A stretch of DNA of 64,000 nucleotides from Oscheius tipulae (lineage: Eukaryota > Nematoda > Chromadorea > Rhabditida > Rhabditidae). Positions 23,269 through 34,904 of the stretch are shown here, in pieces. Where the stretch lies: the NCBI GenBank assembly GCA_037178975.1, contig JASJZH010000003.1, positions 6,138,001 through 6,202,000 on the forward strand, in the 5' to 3' direction. Every line of letters starts with the position of its first letter. Within the stretch, counting starts at the first letter, position 1. A model generated the notes under the pieces. It had not been told where the DNA came from, ran no database searches, and worked only from the letters and a program-made list of their open reading frames with translations. Both the position numbers and the translations under genes were made by a program.

Positions 23269-24891
23269 ATGGTACTCAAGGACGACGACATTGATATGGA
23301 CGATCATGAGGAGGAGATGGACGAGGAACAGGAGGAAGAAGTTCCCGAGTCGGCGAAAAAGGTAACATTGTCCTTTTAATGCCTTTCCATGTATATTTAG
23401 GCTTATGTTCCGGGAATTAGCCGACCGCTTGAGGAAGGCGAAGAGCTCGAATTCGACCCGGAGGCCTACAAACTGTTTCACTCCTTCGAAACCAGTAAGT
23501 CACTTGTTTTTCCATCATTTAATCCACTTAGACTGGCCCTGTCTCAGCTTCGATGTTGTTCAAGACGGTTTGGGTGATAATCGGACTGAAATGCCCTACG
23601 AAATGTACATGGTTGCCGGAACACAAGCCGAAAAGCCCAAGGATAACGAGATCATTGTCATGGGTCTCAAAAATCTCACCGCCTTGAACCAGGTTTGCCT
23701 TTTCAGTTTTGCTCAAGTCTTTAGGAAAATGAATCTGATGATGATGATGACGATGAAGACGAGGAAGGAGGCGCAGGAGACAAAAAGAATGAGCCCAAAA
23801 TGCACGCGATTTCAATTCCTCATTACGGCGGAATTAATAGAATTCGGGTTGGTGGTTGCAATACCTCAACACACAGATTGTTTAGGTCGATCGACTGGGT
23901 GACAGCACCGTCGCTGCTGTCTGGAATGATACGGGAAAAGCTCAGCTATGGAATATCACCAATGCTCTCAATGTTAGTCACGGTATGACTGGCGAGAATC
24001 AGACCGTCAAAATGAGCAATGTCAGTTCTTTTCTTCTTCTGATATAAATTATCTTCAGGAAAAACCTCTTTTCTCTTTTGCTGGATCTGGACGCGAGGGT
24101 TTCGGAATTGCTTGGAATCCGCTGAAGAAGGGAACTCTTGCCACCGGAGATATCGTCAGAAATATTTTCATATGGAGAATGCACGAGGGAGGAACCTGGA
24201 GTGTTGATCAGCGCCCATTCATCGGACACAAAAGTATTTTTGGACTAATTTGCCTATCTTCACACTACTTCAGAGCAAGTCGAAGATATTGCCTGGTCTC
24301 CTACCGAGGACACTTTGATGGCAACATGCTCGTCCGACGGAGCTGTCAAGCTTTGGGATACTCGTTCTTCTCCAACCGAGGCCTGCGTTTGCACAGTCGA
24401 AAAGGCTCACGATTCTGATGTCAATGTGCTTTCGTGGAATAAACACGACGCTCTCCTGGTCACTGGAGGAGACGATGCCGAGCTGAAGATTTGGTCGTTG
24501 AAAACCATCCAGGTTAAACCTTTACCTCTTTTTCATTTAACAGTTCCGCTCAGTTCGGTCAGCCAGTGGCCCGATTCAAGCACCACAGATCGCCTATTAC
24601 CTCAGTCGAATGGCATCCTCAAGAAACTACTACATTCATGGCTTCGGGCGAGGACGATCAGACCTCCATTTGGGATATTGCTACCGAGGCTGATAGCGAA
24701 GAGATCGTCGAGGGTGTTCCTCCGCAGTTGATGTTCCTTCATCTCGGCCAGAAAGAGGTAAACTTCCCCTTCATCGAGAGAACAAAAACCCCTTCCAGGT
24801 GAAAGAAGTTCACTGGCATCCGCAGATCCCCTCGTTGGCAATAAACACCGCCAGCGATGGTTTCAATGTGTGGAAGACTGTCAACATCTAA
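23269..24891 (+). CDS. GRWD1: glutamate-rich WD repeat protein 1, ribosome biogenesis factor
   Basis: Eight exons; the ATG sits directly after an acceptor-like ACATTTCAG. The protein begins with an acidic stretch (DDDIDMDDHEEEMDEEQEEE), then the GRWD1 signature ELEFDPEAYKLFHSF and WPCLSFDVV, a second acidic run, HYGGINRIR, and WD repeats with GFGIAWNPLKKGTLATGD, EDIAWSPTEDTLMATCSSDG, VNVLSWNKHDALLVTGGDD, ITSVEWHPQE and a C-terminal FNVWKTVNI. The human protein is a nucleolar factor for 60S biogenesis and a histone-binding replication-licensing factor. Confidence 0.95.
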
Positions 24892-25143
24892 ATTTGTTTG
24901 AGTTGTTACTTTGCCTTGTTCTTGTTATCTCGTTGCTTGAGAATGAAAAGTTGATACTTTTGCCTTTTAAAAAGAAACTATCGGTTTATTGCGATATGCG
25001 CAAGGAGTATGAATTCACAGCGGTTTAAACCAATCCTAGGAGGTTGTAAGCAACGGAGATTAAACATAACAAAATGAAAAACAAAAGTTGAAACATGCCA
25101 ACGGGCATTTGTAGAGTAGCCAACGGGCATTGCGTAGACGGGT

Positions 25144-25764
25144 TTAGTAGTGGCCGAGAGCCAGTATGATGGGGCAATCGTTGCGAAGATGAGCCTTGTA
25201 GCCGGTAGTTCCGCATACACAGGTAGAGAAGTAGAGCAGAGGGCACCTGCAATCTTTCGGTTTACAATGAGGGAAAATGCTGACTTACATGGCGGCCCCA
25301 CTCTCATCACGCATGGTGTGAGTCTTCCAAGGGCCATCCTCATAGGGGAGAATTGCAGGGTTCCTCTCCTTTTCCTTTTCGAAGCATAGCAGACAGTAGT
25401 GCTTCATGTACTGAAAAAATTGTGTTCGAATGCAAGGAGAATCGACTAACACTGGAGAACATGCCACCGTCATCGATCATGCGGAATCCGTGAGCAGTAT
25501 CGAAGTGGTCCTTGGACTAAACTCTATATGGTAACGAAAGAAACGAGCGGAACTAACGTCAGAGTGTTCGTGTTCCGAGTTGAAGGAAGTCGAATGACTC
25601 TCAGTAGAGACATCGCTGTGCTGACGTCCACAATACTGAAGGAGAACCTTCTTAGATCCATGGAAGATCTTGGTCTTCAAAGAGCGTTTCTAAATAGCTT
25701 ATAAAGAGATTCGAACTTTTACCTGGAGATGATCCTGATACTTGATAGGATGCGGTACAGCCAT
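25144..25764 (-). CDS. nanos-type CCHC zinc-finger protein
   Basis: Short multi-exon gene, N-terminus MAVPHPIKYQDHLQ, with a Ser/His-rich middle. The last two exons hold a double zinc-finger: YCLLCFEKEK, then HTMRDESGAAMC, then PLLYFSTCVCGTTGYKAH and LRNDC. The H-x10-C, C-x7-C, C-x7-H and H-x4-C spacings match nanos. Two differ: C-x2-C to His is about 21 rather than 12 residues, and the second pair is C-x-C rather than C-x2-C. Nanos proteins bind RNA with Pumilio/FBF to repress mRNAs in germ cells. Assignment is by spacing; another CCHC family is possible. Confidence 0.6.
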
Positions 25765-26785
25765 TTTAGATGTTCTGAAATAGAACGATTATAATGCTAG
25801 GCGAAAAGAAGACAAACGAAGCTGCTGACAGAAAACAACGTAAGGAACAAGCTGGGGCTCAATGTTCGTTCGGTTCTTAAGAAGAGTTGCACCGAAGAAC
25901 CTACACAACAGTGTCACATCACAGGAAAACTTAGTGGCAAATCTGTTTAGTGCCAGGCAACTCATAAAATATCTGCAAAATACGAGGAAACTGGTCGATT
26001 ATGGTATTACGAGAAAAACATCTAGTTATGCAATTCAAGATGTCAAAATTTTGTGCTGTGAAGTATTGCACTTTCCAGCGTGAAGCTAATAATTTTGCCA
26101 ACAGAAATTGTAAAAAAAAAAGTTGGGCGGCGCGAAAAAGAGGAAACAAAACTTGAATAACGTTTGCAGGCGCGCAAAAATACTGTAAGTAGTTCGTTTC
26201 AGGACCCAAGAGAGCACAGTCCTTTGGAGAATTTCAACTACCGAAAAACCTCTATTACAAGCATCCCTCAATTATAAACAGCCCTATAATAGAGCCATAA
26301 ATAATTAAAAGCCTACCCTCTATTTGAAGCGTACTTGAAACACTATTGGAAATGGTTCATCGAAAAATTGAAGCGCACTTGAACGGAGTGATTTTGAAAA
26401 AAAAAATGCGATTCTCATAGAGGTTTTACGGGGGCATCAGCGGGCTAGAAGACTGAATCCTAGTTTTCCAACTGTTTTCACCACTCTCTTAGCTCCGAAT
26501 AGCTTGAAAAGGTCTGGTGAGAAAGCAGTTGAAACAAGCTGATCCTTTTTAGCGTCTCGTGATACAGATACCCTCGCGAACTGTCCAGGACCAACTCGGG
26601 TTTCACTTGTATGTTAGTGCGTCTCGATTTCAGAAAAGCGCTCTGCTCTCAAGGCCATTTCCTTCTCCTCTGTGTGTGCTTTGGCGGCTACTCGCCGAAC
26701 AAGAGCCGCCTCTTCTCAGTCCACTTTTCCTCCTAAGGCTCACACGCGTCCGATCCTTCCTCATCCCCTGTTGATCAGTTCAGCT
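25765..26785. other. intergenic stretch, no supported gene
   Basis: Divergent spacer between the nanos-like gene and the first secreted cysteine-rich gene. A frame at 25862-26083 (plus) has no motif, and the AT-rich middle (26090-26420) shows no clear structure. No RNA gene was recognised. Confidence 0.45.
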
Positions 26786-27395
26786 ATGCGATCCACTGTA
26801 GTTCTGCTCCTAGTCGTCTGTCTCGTACAGTCCGATCAGCCATGGTGAGTCTTGCGTGTTCCTCCCGAGGCAGCGTCAAGATTCAGGTACCTCCCAATCA
26901 TAGAGTACTTCGAGCCACTGCTAGCCAAAGAACTGGAAAGGATAAATTGTACTCGAGGTAGGGACGATTCAACCTCTTTTTCAAAGATTTAGAATGCTAC
27001 ACAACTCTCGACTGTCCCGGGGGTCTCAGCTGTTTCCGAGCCACAGCTGAACATCCAGGCTGTTGTCTAAAAGCCTTGAAACCTAACGAAACCGGCTGTG
27101 TTCTGGACGAACAATGCAAGAGAGCTTGTGAGAGTACTGTCTGTGACTCGACGGTCGAGACGACTCGCTGTCTCTGTGAGAAAGGAAAACATTTCCTCTT
27201 CAATAAGTGCTGTAAGAGAGCAGTAGATCACTGATCGCAGTCCAAATTCCAGGGAAAAGCTGCCCAGAATTCGCTCATGAACAGCCGGTGGTAGATGAGA
27301 GAGGTTTCAGCAGCTGCCAGCTGAAGACGGATATGGTCACGGCTTTGAACTACATGAGACGAATGAAGAGACAGCTGAGAAGCAATTTTTGCTGA
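26786..27395 (+). CDS. secreted cysteine-rich protein, unidentified
   Basis: Four exons. A signal peptide (MRSTVVLLLVVCLVQSDQPW) is followed by a short acidic segment (YLPIIEYFEPLLAKELE) and a cysteine-rich block: LECYTTLDCPGGLSCF, PGCCLKAL, DEQCKRACESTVCD and TRCLCEKGKHFLFNKC. The last part resembles the EB-type motif of nematode secreted proteins. The C-terminus is basic and ends SNFC. A canonical AATAAA follows the stop by 23 nt. Function unknown. Confidence 0.75.
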
Positions 27396-27417
27396 AAGAA
27401 AAACAGGATTTTTGAAA

Positions 27418-27423
27418 AATAAA
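27418..27423 (+). terminator. polyadenylation signal AATAAA
   Basis: Canonical hexamer just downstream of the stop at 27393-27395. Confidence 0.7.
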
Positions 27424-27538
27424 GACTATTCGTGGCTTCTTTATCCGAACCTGTTTCTCTAGTCCGGCGATCGCGGGCTATCTCACTATCTCTCCGTTCT
27501 TCTTCTATTGATCTTGACTAATTTTTGAAGCGACACAC

Positions 27539-28621
27539 ATGATCCTTCTAATCTTATTATCGCTCAATCTACCAGTCGTCTTACCCTTTTTGGCTTCTGC
27601 CTTTTCTTCTGTGTCCCAGGCCGGAAAGACAAGCAACTGTCACGATTGGAGTGACTATGGACCATGTTTTAGGTTCTCGTATTATCTAAACTAACAAAAA
27701 GAATTCAGTACAGCCGATCGTTCATTCTGGAGGAATCTGCCTCCTCAATGCTACCAAAACAGATACATGTCGGTAGGTTTTCCTTTCTAGCAGCACAAAT
27801 TGTTCAGCTGATTACGGGAATCGGGAATCCGATCGTCCAAAAAGTTATGGACTACGCGGAACTGTTCAATAAGTCGGCTGATGCTTGTGGAATGTGCAAT
27901 GTTCAAGTCGCCTGCTCTCCTAGATGCGACTATACTCCGGGGTTTGTTATTAGTTTAACTCCTTTTCTGTTGCAAAGAAAGATTTGCTATTCTAGATGAA
28001 AGTCTTAAGATTAGACTTACAGACGCACTGAACCCAGAAGCTTTGGGCGCAGCGCGGAATTCGGTTTTATCCAGTCGAAGTTCTCTTCCTTCTAAATCTA
28101 TCTATTTATCTTTTTTTTCACGTCGTGAGCTTTAAAATGATATACAACGCGCTGAGAACTTTTCATTCACCAAAACTGGTTACTATCAACTTTCAGAGGG
28201 AACTCCTTCGGTGTAGTCGACAGAATCTGTGATCTACCGACTGAGAAGCAGGCCTGTGCTATGACCCCTCAAGCTTACGATGAGAACAGCGGACTGTGCA
28301 AGGTTTGGCCTCCGAGGCATACTTCCGCTGTTGATTTCCTCGGAGCCATCGTCCCTCCCAACATCAGAGATCAAGTCTGGGCTTTGAAGCCGCTCAACTG
28401 TATTAGGTAGGTCATTGTAATCCAGCAAAGAAAGGGTCTTTAGTATTGGGAAGAAGTGCTACTGTTGCTGTGCTCCCTATCATCCGAATCCCTGTGATGC
28501 CCAGTGTACTTTGAAGCCATGCAGTCGCAGAATGTCTTTCTCGAAGACACAAATCAAGATTTTGAGAAGGAAATGGCTGGCGAAAATGGATGAAGAGAAC
28601 GCGAAAGAAGAAGAAGAGTAG
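27539..28621 (+). CDS. secreted cysteine-rich protein, unidentified
   Basis: Five or so exons. Signal peptide [20 protein letters not shown], then [53 protein letters not shown] and a C-terminal cysteine cluster [19 protein letters not shown] before a basic/acidic tail ending EEEE. It lies 144 bp after the previous secreted gene in the same orientation but is not obviously its duplicate. An intron of about 250 nt precedes GNSFGVVDR. No known family was recognised. Confidence 0.7.
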
Positions 28622-28735
28622 ATCACAATTTATACTTGGCCTCGGGCAGACTGCAATATTTACAGCTTTTTCGTCGATATGTAATTATGGAGCTCGTAAA
28701 AGGAAAGATTATCTTCAACAGGGTCACTCGGGGGG

Positions 28736-30971
28736 TCAACGTTGCATCGGAGGTTTGAACTCGATCATCTCGTTCTCACGGTTCATTCGGGGTATTCTCA
28801 CGGCCGGACGGGCTTGTCCACCCATCTCACTATGGTCAGGAGGTTGTATGAAGTAGGGGACGTCTGGAAAGAGTCAATGAGCCGACATTTTTCCTTTTAC
28901 AAAATGAAGAGAGTAAACATATGTCCTATCAGTTTAACCAATGTGCAAAGTGCAAAGATTTTACCTTCATTGGAGTAGTCCGTGGTCAGCTTTCGACCCA
29001 ACTGCTTCAACTTCTCACTGATTGTTCTTCGTCCTTGCTCACTATTCGCAGCCAGAACCTCTCCAGCCAATGTTTCCAACTGATGAGAGACAGACGAGGA
29101 GACGACATCTCTCTCCGTGAGGCGACTCTGTAGAATTGCAACCTGAGCCTCCATCATCTGGAGCTCTTTCTCCCAAAGAATTCCCGTCTTTGTGGGAGAG
29201 GGCATGGCTGGTCGAGGAGGAGCCTTCTTAGGAGATGGCTGAGGACTTGGCGAGGGACCTATAGACTATTTCTTTCTTGTCAGACACGATACTCACTAGG
29301 TTTCTCCATCGTATTCCTGACCCGGGAAAGCATCGAGACACTCTTGGGACGGAATCTACTCAGCGGCTCTTCAAATCCGACAGCTTCTTTCCTCGTGACC
29401 TGGTTCGGATGACTGGTCCCTGCCACTGTCATCGTCGTAAAGTTGGTCTGACTAGTGATTACGGGCTTCGGAATCCTCTAAAAAAATAGAATTGATCAAA
29501 AGAAAGAACGAACCTTCGGATATCGGTAGTGCCGAACGAGCTGAATGAACGTGGAAATGTCTACAGTTGGAGGGTATCTCATGAGGTACTGTAGACACCC
29601 GCCATAGTCTGACTGAAGTACTGAAAGATGATCTTCCTATTATGATACAAAAAAAAAACTTGCAGAGGTCTCTAATCTGCGTGAGCATGGCAATGAAGAT
29701 GCATTCACAGATGTGAGCTATGGGTCTGTCAGCGACGATCACGTCCCAGAGGTACAGAAGGTCATGGATTGGAAACTCACGACCGAAAAGAAGACGTAGC
29801 CAGCGTCTAAAAATAGACTTTCTTTGGTGAACCAATAGACCTACATTCCGTAGAGTTGAGGAGGAATATCCAACCCTTTCAAATGACTAGCCACACCGGG
29901 ATCCTCACTGTAGAGTCGCTCATCAATAGAGGTCAACTCGTCCATGATGGCGCTCGAGGGGACTTGGTCCTGGACTCTGGAAGAAAAAAATAAAGTAAGT
30001 GGCAATTGACTACCTCATAAAGGGAGTGGTTGTCTTGTCTGTTGACCGAGGAACCACGTCCGCGTCCTCATACCACTTGCAGATACTCAGCATGATTTCA
30101 CAGAACATTGTGCTGAATTTTAAAGCTCAATTTGTTAAGTGGATACTAACTAGGCATCATGTTCCAGGTACTTTTCGTCGTAGATCGTATCCAAAATCCG
30201 AAGATCCTCAGGAGAGACCGAACCCAGCTCATTGTTTTCTTTGGCGTGTTCGTAGGCTTGTTGATCAGAAAAAAGGACGAAGAGTAAGGGAGCTAGGATC
30301 TCGTGCATTCCCTGATGAAATAAATACAAACGAACTATATAAGGATCAACTTGTTTGTAAGAGATGACAGAGTTTTCCTTGGAATAGGTTAGGAGCACGT
30401 CACACATCATCGACTTGACCTCCCCCTGTTGGAAGTACTGTATTTCTGGGAAGGTTCTGTTCACGTCTTTCGCAATGATGTCTCTCAACTCGTGGTCAGC
30501 AAAAAATTTTTTCCAAGGGCTCTGAAATCCAGCTCTTGTACCTGTGTTCTCTAAGATTGTGAGTCCAACATTCGTAACAAATAGTCAAAATCAGACTCAC
30601 AGCCTCGGTTTCGGAGAGAGGATTGTTCTGCTCTGGATCTAGAACAGCGTCCTGTTTATGTGGATCAGTTATATGCTGCTCTCTCAACTGTTGATATTTG
30701 TCTCTTGTCCGAGTAACTATGGCAATCCACTCCGTCTTCGAGACTGGTAAACATTTCAAAAGTATCTGAACGCATTTTCTGACTTTCTCCCAAACTCAAT
30801 GCCTACCCTCCACACAATTGATCGCAAACTGGTTGTTCGAAGACCTCCTCCTACACAAAATTCTCTCAAAATGCTCTCGGACAGCTCTCGACTCAAAACG
30901 GAATTGTACTCACTGAAACCGTTTCAGAATCTTCATACACTTGCCTACCTTCTCGATCCTCTCCCATCCAT
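28736..30971 (-). CDS. TBC1D5: TBC1D5-type Rab GTPase-activating protein
   Basis: About ten exons. Exon 1 (MDGRGSR) and a 36-nt intron lead to SEYNSVLSRELSES and LRTTSLRSIVWR, then LKCLPVSKTEWIA. The TBC domain shows NPLSETE, the arginine-finger motif VNRTFPEIQYF, the glutamine-finger motif YKQGMHEILAPLLF, EYLEHDAYTMFCE, PPQLYGIRWLRLLFGREFP and LLYLWDVIVAD, all colinear with human TBC1D5. A C-terminal coiled coil (ELQMMEAQVAILQSRL) follows. TBC1D5 inactivates Rab7 and works with retromer and autophagy. The last exon (after an acceptor CTTTCCAG near 28866) ends EFKPPMQR at 28736. Confidence 0.93.
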
Positions 30972-31702
30972 GTTGTTGTCATTAAAACGGGAAAAGAAGC
31001 ATCTAAAATTGTCTTGTTTACTCGGATTTCGATAGGAAAGAGAGGGGAAAATGGAAATAATGCATCAACTGGGTTCAGGTTTCAAGTTATTGACGGCGGG
31101 TGTTCATCAGCCGCGTCGAGTCCGAGTTAATTAACCTTCTGGAAATCATTGATTCTTTCGCGTCTCGGGGATTATGGTCACTACAATTTGACTCCCGACC
31201 CCTATCTTTTACTGGGTCTGTTCATTTCTTCCGGGTTTTCACGTTTACAACTTTTCTGTGGTACTGGAATGGGTTAAGAAATAGTTTTTCTTTGGACAAG
31301 AGTATTTTATTCTACTGGTGGATGTACGGGCCAATCGTGGTAAGACTAGCTCACTTTTCTTTCATCTCCCGCATTTTGAGAATAGCATGGGTCCCGCGAC
31401 GAACGTGGGACAGAGGCAGTCCTTTGACGTACTCCCAAAGCCTTTAACCACTCTTTTCCTAAATTTCCTTCACAAACTTGCGCAATTTCGGCTTTTTTTT
31501 CAACGTGTTCTCCAACTTTTTGCCTTTCTGAGCATAAAAAAGCTATGCCGCTGCAGCATTTCACATGTTTTTGTCATAATTATTGCGATTTACAATAGGA
31601 ACATCTTGAAAGTACGGCTATGTCGATACTCCTCAACTTCCTTGATTTAAACTTTCTTTGAACGTTTTTTAGCACTTCCTTATTTAAGTTTTGCAGGTAA
31701 AC
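30972..31702. other. spacer between TBC1D5 and rps-0, contains a possible small minus gene
   Basis: Divergent spacer. The only coding-like segment is 31351-31527 on the minus strand. Plus-strand frames across 31100-31650 have no motif. The right end has the rps-0 acceptor TTTTGCAG at about 31696. Confidence 0.5.
31351..31527 (-). CDS. possible small basic protein, C-terminal exons only
   Basis: Two exons joined by a 36-nt intron (GTTTGTGAAG...GGTTAAAG) read KGKKLENTLKKKPKLRK then LWEYVKGLPLSHVRRGTHA and ILKMREMKEK, stop at 31351-31353. An AATAAA (minus, 31306-31311) follows about 40 nt downstream. The first exon was not found, because frames do not join cleanly across the acceptor at 31528. 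Composition suggests a basic nuclear or mitochondrial protein; unidentified. Confidence 0.35.
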
Positions 31703-32665
31703 ATGTCGGGCGGACTTGAACCGTTCGCAATTTCTGAAGATGATGTGATGAAGCTTCTGGCTTGCCAGACACACATCGGATCCGCCAATGTCGACTTCCA
31801 AATGAAGCACTACACTCACAGCCGACGCTTCGATGGTAAGCTTGTAGATTTTGACAAGTAATGTTCGTTTTTTCAGGAACCTACATCATCGACATTAAGA
31901 AGACTTGGGAGAAGCTCCTTTTGGCTGCCCGTGCCATCGCTGCCGTCGAGAATCCCGCTGACGTCGTCGTCGTTTCCGCTCGCCCGTATGCCCAGCGTGC
32001 CCTTCTGAAGTTCGCCGCCCACACTGGAGCCACCGCCATCTTCGGACGTTTCAGCCCTGGATGCCTCACTAACCAGATCCAGAAGTCCTTCAAGGAACCC
32101 AGACTTCTGGTTATCTCTGACCCTCGTGTCGACCATCAGGTATGCCCATTTTCCTTTCTTTACTCATTGTCCTCGTTTAGGCTGTTACCGAGGCTTCCTA
32201 CGTGAACGTCCCCGTCATCTCATTCGCTAACACTGAGTCTCCTCTCAAGCTTATCGATATCGCCATTCCTTGCAACAACAAGGTATTTAAAACATTTTGG
32301 CTTGTACAATCCTTACGTTATAGGGAGAGAAGTCCATTGGACTCATGTGGTGGCTTCTGGCCCGCGAGATCCTGATCCTCAAGGGAAAGATCTCTCGCCA
32401 GACCGGATTCGTCCTCGACGGAAAGGAAATCATGCCTGACCTCTACTTCTACCGTGACCCTCAAGAGACCGAGAAGGAGGAGGGTGGAGACATTCTTCTC
32501 CCCCGTGACGAGCCCATGGTCGCTGCTGATCAGCCTATCGACTTCACCCAGGCTGTCGACGTACAAAACTGGGCTGACGAGCCTACCTCTTGGGGAGGCA
32601 ACGATAAGGCACCCGTCGGAACACAAGACTGGGGAGTCTCTGCTGGTGGCGCTTCCCAGTGGTGA
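31703..32665 (+). CDS. rps-0: 40S ribosomal protein SA (uS2)
   Basis: Four exons. The ATG follows a TTTTGCAG acceptor. The sequence is nearly invariant through the core: [71 protein letters not shown] and [17 protein letters not shown]. The C-terminal tail is divergent but keeps tryptophan repeats ([15 protein letters not shown]) as in the laminin-receptor family. Codon use is strongly biased towards C-ending codons, unlike neighbours, as expected for a highly expressed gene. uS2 is required for 18S rRNA maturation and the 40S subunit. Confidence 0.98.
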
Positions 32666-32861
32666 TTTTCTTGTTCTGTTGTTGGTATATAAACTGTTGT
32701 TATACAACATCTAATGTAGCTATTGTGTATTTTACATTGGTTTACTGATTTCGCTCTGCTGGGAATGGTTGCTGCCAATGAGTCACGATGTTCGATGCCC
32801 GCCTCTTATCGTCAGTCGCTCTCTTTGTTGCCTAGCAGTTCAACCAGATTTATTTTAGGGT

Positions 32862-34614
32862 ATGAAACGGCGGTCAACTAGCGTAGCTGTTAGCGATTAT
32901 CCCCTAGAAGTTTTCCCAAATTGGAACATTCTTTCCAAGGAGAAGTATCACATAGCTGCTCCCGTCGATAAGCTTGGAGAATGGGCCTATCATCTTCGAA
33001 CCCATCTCACTTCGCTTATTCTAGCCGGAAATCCAGCAACCATATTCCTGCAGGTCTATCCTCCTCGTTCTTCCATCACACAAAGTTTCAGTCGTTTAAC
33101 TCTACGTTTTTGACAAAGATCGCCTTCGTATTTAGCTGGTTCGGCTTAGAAGAGTTTTTCTTCTCCCTTATTGTTTCCATGGTACGCTTGATGTTGTCAA
33201 CGTCATTGGGCGTTTAGATCTGGCTCTTTGACGCTCGTCTCGGTCGTCTTCTCGCTATCCTTCTTTCTATCGGATTCTACGTTTGTGGAACTTTGAAAAT
33301 GTCTCTCTGTCTTCCCCGTCCTCCAGCTCCTCCGGCTTTGAGATTCAGTGAGGAAGATCGCGACTGGTATGTTTTTTTCTTTTTCAAAAACGATTGTGCA
33401 GGGCCTGGCCATCAAATCATGCTCTCATGGGTACCGTTTTCCCCTGGTTCATTTGGATGTACAGTTGCAAACATTACGACATGTCACTGACGTCTTCCTT
33501 GATTCTCTTGACCACTGTTCTCATTTGTAAGTCGTTTTTTAGCTCTTGGACAATGAATATTTGTCACCTTGACACTGAATTAATCCTTCCTTCGCGACAT
33601 TGGCAGTAGCGGTTCTGCGCGGATCCTGTTTTGTCTTTCCCCGCCATCAGTGCCCGCTATCATTGCGGAAAATGTATCGACCGCCCCATCTTCCCACAAA
33701 ATTAGTCGCACTTGCCTCGTCTTTTAGGGAACACTGGAGTGAGTTGGTCGCGAGTCTACCTCGGTGTTCATTCACCGTGTGACGTTCTCGCTGGTTGGAC
33801 TATCGGAGTGCTTATCCTCTTCGTTTACAGTAATTTTTATTTCCTTTTGTGCCCATAACATATCTTTAGGCGGCTTCTCCGATCGTCTGTATGACGTCTA
33901 CATTGAGAGCTCGAAGAATGACAGCTCTTTCTTCGTTTACCTCTACACCCTTGCCTTAGTCCTACTCTACATCTTTCCAAGATCCTGGCCAGAAACTCAG
34001 AGCTACATGGAGGTTAGCTGCTGCTAGAAGTTTTATTCGTCACACTTGCAGGTAGTCTCGATTCTTGGCGGGACAGCTGCGATCTGGTGTGGCAGAGTCC
34101 TAAAATTGGATGGAAGTGATCTGCCTTCAAGTGCTCTTCTTGAACAAAATCCTGGAGCCACATTTATCCAACTCTTGACCAGATTTGTAGTTGGTAGGGT
34201 GTCTCCATATACAGCAGAAGGAACAAACGTTCAGGTGTTGTGGCGGTTCTTCTGGCTCGTGTTGTGATGAAAGCCATCAGCAAGATGGCCTTCCGCGGAC
34301 TCTACAACTATCTCGGACTGAAATTCTATTCTTACTCTGCAATGTGCAAGTCACTCGGCGACATGCAACCAACGAAACGGTACACCTCGCGGATGCGTTT
34401 CAAGCCAATTCTGGGAGTCAAAGTAAGCTTTCTGGCCTGATATTCTGCCTCCGAAATTTTGTCGGGTCATCCGCATTCTGTTCTTTTACAGACAATTACG
34501 CCTGAACTTGCTCCGTATGACATCGATCTGCCTGTCAAGTTTGTCGTCTATTCGACTGTCGGCCTGACTGTAGGGGAGATCTGTCCCTTTCTGTTCCAAC
34601 ATTTTGGCATCTAA
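32862..34614 (+). CDS. sphingosine-1-phosphate phosphatase-like PAP2 membrane enzyme
   Basis: About eight exons, many hydrophobic segments. The three PAP2 catalytic motifs are visible: CLPRPPAPPALRF (motif 1), WPSNHALMGTVFPW (motif 2, PSxH) and SWSRVYLGVHSPCDVLAGW (motif 3, SRx5HxxxD). The C-terminal half has further spans ending YSTVGLTVGEICPF. Order and spacing match SGPP1/2, which hydrolyse sphingosine-1-phosphate in the ER. The start at 32862 follows a TTTTAGGGT acceptor-like site and is the first suitable Met; the N-terminus is the least certain part. Confidence 0.85.
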
Positions 34615-34904
34615 ACCTACTCTCCAAAGGCTGTTTATTACAGCAGGTCAACGAGTTTTCCCCCAGACTGACCAAGTGCTCCCCGCCTGCTCAAATTTCC
34701 TCTTGAACTCTTACTCATTGTTGTCTAGGCCCTACTTTCTGAAGAAACACCTTCGCATCTGCTTATTAATTCCTTGTGATTCTGCTCACAGGTAGCAACA
34801 TTCCTTGCATGAACTTACGTGTAATTTGTACTCTTTTCGTGAAGAAGGTTGAATCCACTGCCTGTTTTGTCCGTTTTGGGTTATAACCTGCTTGTGAATT
34901 CAGA

